Assembly (NCBI GenBank): GCA_046538945.1
Contig: JBKHHW010000169.1
Span: 1 to 6,770 of the forward strand
Direction of reading: 5' to 3'
DNA length: 6,770 nt
Source of the DNA: JAEZKC01 sp046538945
GTDB taxonomy: Bacteria; Fibrobacterota; Chitinivibrionia; Chitinivibrionales; Chitinispirillaceae
Part shown: piece after piece, positions 4,439 to 6,770 of the stretch
Numbering within the stretch: position 1 is the first letter of the stretch
Layout of the letters: the number at the start of each line of letters is the position of its first letter
Translations under genes and position numbers: made by a program
The notes under the pieces: model-generated
Told to the model about the DNA's origin: nothing
What the model saw: only the letters and a program-made list of their open reading frames with translations
The model's database searches: none

Positions 4439-6130
4439 ATGCTTCCTTTCCTAGCCCTGCTCCCCATAGCAGCAGTCGCCGTGCTGATGGTCATTTTCGT
4501 CTGGCCTTCAAGCCGGGCCATGCCCCTGGCGTGGCTCACCGCAGGAGTTATAGCCTTTTTCGCCTGGGAAATGCCTCCCATATGGCTTCTGGCCGCCACA
4601 ATAGGGGGCATAATAAACGCAATTGATATTCTATTCATCGTATTTGGCGCACTGCTCATTCTTCAGATTATGAGAAAGAGCGGTGGCATTCACGGAATAT
4701 CCCACTCCATGGCCCAGATCTCACCCGACCGACGGGTCCAGCTTCTGGTGATCGCGTGGCTCATGGGGTGCTTTCTTGAGGGTGCGGCCGGATTCGGAAC
4801 TCCGGCCGCAGTCGCAGCTCCCCTTCTGGTAGGCCTGGGATTTCCCCCTCTGATTGCCGCCGGTACAACCCTCATGGCCGACAGCGTCCCTGTGACTTTC
4901 GGAGCGGTAGGTGTTCCCATCTGGGGCGGCTTTGCAGCCCTGGAAGAGGTGATCGCCTGGCCGGTACAAACAGAACAGGGGCCTCTTGGCTTCACGGAAT
5001 TTCTTCGCTACATCACTGCTTTTTCAAGCATTCTGCACTTCTTTGTGGGTACTTTCATACCTCTGGCAATGGTGAGCATCATGACCAAAGTTATCGGGGG
5101 CTCTTTCAGAGAGGGTCTTAAAATATGGCCCCTGGCCCTGTTTGCAGGACTGGTTTTCACCATACCCCAGATGCTTATAGCCATACTGATAGGACCTGAA
5201 CTCCCGACTCTGCTGGGTTCTCTTATTGGACTGGTATTATTCCTTCCTGCCGTGAGGCATGGTTTCCTGGTGCCCGAATCCGGATGGGATTTCCCCAGCC
5301 GAGACAAGTGGAAAAGCAGCTGGGAGGGAGCGATAAAGGCGGGGGGCGGAGAACCCGGTGAACACGAAAGAATAGTATCACCTGTTATGGCCTGGACTCC
5401 CTATGTCATACTTGGCCTGATTCTTCTCATGGCCCGGCTCCCGTTCTTCAGGCTTACCCCCATTCTCAGAGCATGGAATGTGGGATGGGAAAACATACTG
5501 GGAACCGAAATCAGCCGCACGATACAACCATTTTACAATCCGGGGATATTCCCGTTCATGCTCATAGCCTTGCTCATACCCTTTCTTCATAAGATACCCT
5601 TCAAAGAGCTTGGGAGTGCCGCTAAAGAAACGGTTTCGATGCTGATCCCCGCATCCATCGCCCTGGTATTCACGCTCGGAATGGTATACATTCTAATGTA
5701 CTCGGGAGATGCCACCGGACGCGATTCCATGCTTATAGTGCTGGCCCGGGCTGCCGCGGAATACTCCGGCAGCGTCTGGTATCTGGCCGCACCCTATGTG
5801 GGCATTCTGGGTACTTTCATTTCCGGAAGCAGCACCGTGTCCAATATCATGTTCGGACCATTCCAGTTCTCAACCGCCGCCCAGGCGGAGCTTCACATGA
5901 TACCCGTACTCAGTCTCCAGACGGTGGGAAGCGCCATAGGCAATATGATCTGTATCCACAACGTAGTAGCCGCGCTCACCACGGTGGGTCTGATCGGCAA
6001 GGAGGGTATCATAATCCGGGAAAATCTTCCGGTATGTCTGCTCTACGGTCTGATAGCCGGAATCGTGGGATGGATACTGATACTTGTGCTACCGCCGGGG
6101 TTTTTTGCATTTTTCCCTACAGCATTATGA
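4439..6130 (+). CDS. lldP: L-lactate permease family transporter (LldP/LctP)
   Basis: This 563-residue inner-membrane protein is hydrophobic throughout, with around a dozen or more predicted helices, and its length is typical of the lactate permease family (TC 2.A.14), which imports L-lactate, and in some members D-lactate or glycolate, by proton symport. Family motifs are present in order: EGAAGFGTPAAVAAPLL (114-130), ADSVPVTFGAVGVPIWGG (147-164), SGSSTVSNIMFGPFQ (462-476) and SAIGNMICIHNVVAA (498-512). The start at 4439 is chosen because MLPFLALLPIAAVAVLMVIF begins the first helix and AAAGGAG lies nine bases upstream. The stop overlaps the start of the DUF218 gene (ATGA), implying one transcript. 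No lactate dehydrogenase or LutABC genes are in the window, so the substrate is assigned by family only. The inverted repeat at 4348-4379 may control it. Confidence 0.92.
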   Translation: MLPFLALLPIAAVAVLMVIFVWPSSRAMPLAWLTAGVIAFFAWEMPPIWLLAATIGGIINAIDILFIVFGALLILQIMRKSGGIHGISHSMAQISPDRRVQLLVIAWLMGCFLEGAAGFGTPAAVAAPLLVGLGFPPLIAAGTTLMADSVPVTFGAVGVPIWGGFAALEEVIAWPVQTEQGPLGFTEFLRYITAFSSILHFFVGTFIPLAMVSIMTKVIGGSFREGLKIWPLALFAGLVFTIPQMLIAILIGPELPTLLGSLIGLVLFLPAVRHGFLVPESGWDFPSRDKWKSSWEGAIKAGGGEPGEHERIVSPVMAWTPYVILGLILLMARLPFFRLTPILRAWNVGWENILGTEISRTIQPFYNPGIFPFMLIALLIPFLHKIPFKELGSAAKETVSMLIPASIALVFTLGMVYILMYSGDATGRDSMLIVLARAAAEYSGSVWYLAAPYVGILGTFISGSSTVSNIMFGPFQFSTAAQAELHMIPVLSLQTVGSAIGNMICIHNVVAALTTVGLIGKEGIIIRENLPVCLLYGLIAGIVGWILILVLPPGFFAFFPTAL

Positions 6131-6770
6131 AATCTAACCTTCTATTCACAAAACGCCGGATGCCCTTCCCAACTATCTGGGGATGGCTTCTGATATCCAT
6201 TTTTTCCCTGGCTGCGCTGTGGACCGTCTTGAAATTCAGCCACTCATTTCTGGCCGTGTCAAAGCCGGTAAACGGGGAGATACTGGTAGTCGAGGGCTGG
6301 GTTCCTGATGATGCTCTGGAGAAAGCGGCAGAGCAGTTCCGTAGGGGAACCTATCGCTTCATTGCAGTTACCGGAGGTCCGCTTGATCAGGGCTCCTACC
6401 TCATCGAGTATGGAAACTATGCTCAACTGGGTGCTGCAACCCTCTCGAAACTGGGAATCGAAGACTCACTGATTGTCCCCGTTTCGGCTCCTGCCGTTTC
6501 ACGGGATCGCACTTTCACCTCGGCTGTAGCCCTGAAAAACTGGCTGCAGAAAAGTGGTGAGGAGATCGGATCACTCGACCTGTGTTCTTTCGATGCCCAC
6601 TCCCGCAGAAGTGCGCTTCTGTTCCGGAGGGCCCTGGGGAAGGAACTGAAGGTCGGCGTGATCGCTATACCCGACCCCTCCTACGATTCCTCGAACTGGT
6701 GGCGTACCAGCATGGGGTTCAGGATGGTGGTCGGGGAAGGAATAGCATACGTGTATGCGCTGGTTTTCCG
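6127..6770 (+). CDS. Membrane-anchored DUF218 (YdcF/SanA/ElyC-like) protein, 3' end beyond the window
   Basis: The reading frame stays open for 214 codons to the window edge. Residues about 16-36 (TIWGWLLISIFSLAALWTVL) form one membrane segment, probably with the rest outside the cytoplasm. The soluble part matches the DUF218 fold seen in YdcF, SanA and ElyC: an opening strand GEILVVEGWVPDDA (50-63), AVTGGP (80-85), the helix YGNYAQLGAATLSKLGI (95-111), SRDRTFTSAVALKNWL (125-140), AHSRRSALLFRRALG (157-171) and WWRTSMGFR (191-199). SanA and ElyC have been linked to envelope integrity and cell-wall precursor metabolism in E. coli; the biochemical activity of this type is not settled. The ATG overlaps the permease stop by four bases (ATGA), so translation is probably coupled. 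No separate strong ribosome site is visible in the permease end. Confidence 0.82.
   Translation, partial: MKSNLLFTKRRMPFPTIWGWLLISIFSLAALWTVLKFSHSFLAVSKPVNGEILVVEGWVPDDALEKAAEQFRRGTYRFIAVTGGPLDQGSYLIEYGNYAQLGAATLSKLGIEDSLIVPVSAPAVSRDRTFTSAVALKNWLQKSGEEIGSLDLCSFDAHSRRSALLFRRALGKELKVGVIAIPDPSYDSSNWWRTSMGFRMVVGEGIAYVYALVF

Noticed and set aside
4294..4659. Minus-strand frame of 121 codons over the permease start
   Set aside because: It is antisense to the first permease helices, and its Ala/Met/Ser-rich composition is that of a shadow frame.

Overview
The window reads as chromosomal DNA from a Gram-negative, diderm bacterium of moderate GC. The evidence is a secreted beta-barrel-like outer-membrane protein with an aromatic C-terminus, an MsbA-type exporter, and a bTHX ribosomal protein, a small 30S subunit protein known from Thermus and several FCB-type lineages. 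The proline- and Asp/Ser-rich linker of the outer-membrane protein would fit a Fibrobacterota-like or other FCB lineage. That placement is an impression from protein style, not a measurement. There are no transposase, integrase, phage or CRISPR features, so this looks like ordinary core genome.

Layout. Positions 1-312: the probable end of a plus-strand gene (stop at 56-58) meets a short minus-strand gene for ribosomal protein bTHX (86-184), with a 24-base perfect palindrome between them that can serve as a two-way terminator. Upstream of bTHX on the minus strand lies a small DUF1328-type membrane protein (294-545). Positions 546-984: an intergenic stretch with a long inverted repeat (642-678), a promoter, a CAU-anticodon tRNA (746-819; acceptor pairs favour tRNA-Ile2 over elongator Met), a strong intrinsic terminator (906-936) and a promoter with a perfect TATAAT inside a small inverted repeat. 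Positions 985-3606: a coiled-coil C4 zinc-ribbon protein (COG1579 type), then an MsbA-type ABC exporter, separated by 42-60 bases that carry a switch-like set of pairing segments. Positions 3617-4297: a convergent minus-strand gene for a probable outer-membrane beta-barrel protein. Positions 4298-4438: a divergent control region with a 9-bp perfect inverted repeat. Positions 4439-6770: an L-lactate permease family transporter whose stop overlaps (ATGA) the start of a DUF218/YdcF-like membrane-anchored protein that runs off the window.

How the genes may work together: most products act at the cell envelope (exporter, barrel protein, permease, DUF218 protein, DUF1328 protein). Only the permease and the DUF218 gene show firm evidence of co-transcription, and the zinc-ribbon gene and exporter may share a transcript. 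No lactate dehydrogenase lies in the window, so the permease's substrate rests on family membership alone. I found no clear undescribed system. The points most worth a second look are the putative RNA switch before the exporter, the divergent operator or attenuator before the permease, and several short features that gene callers easily miss.
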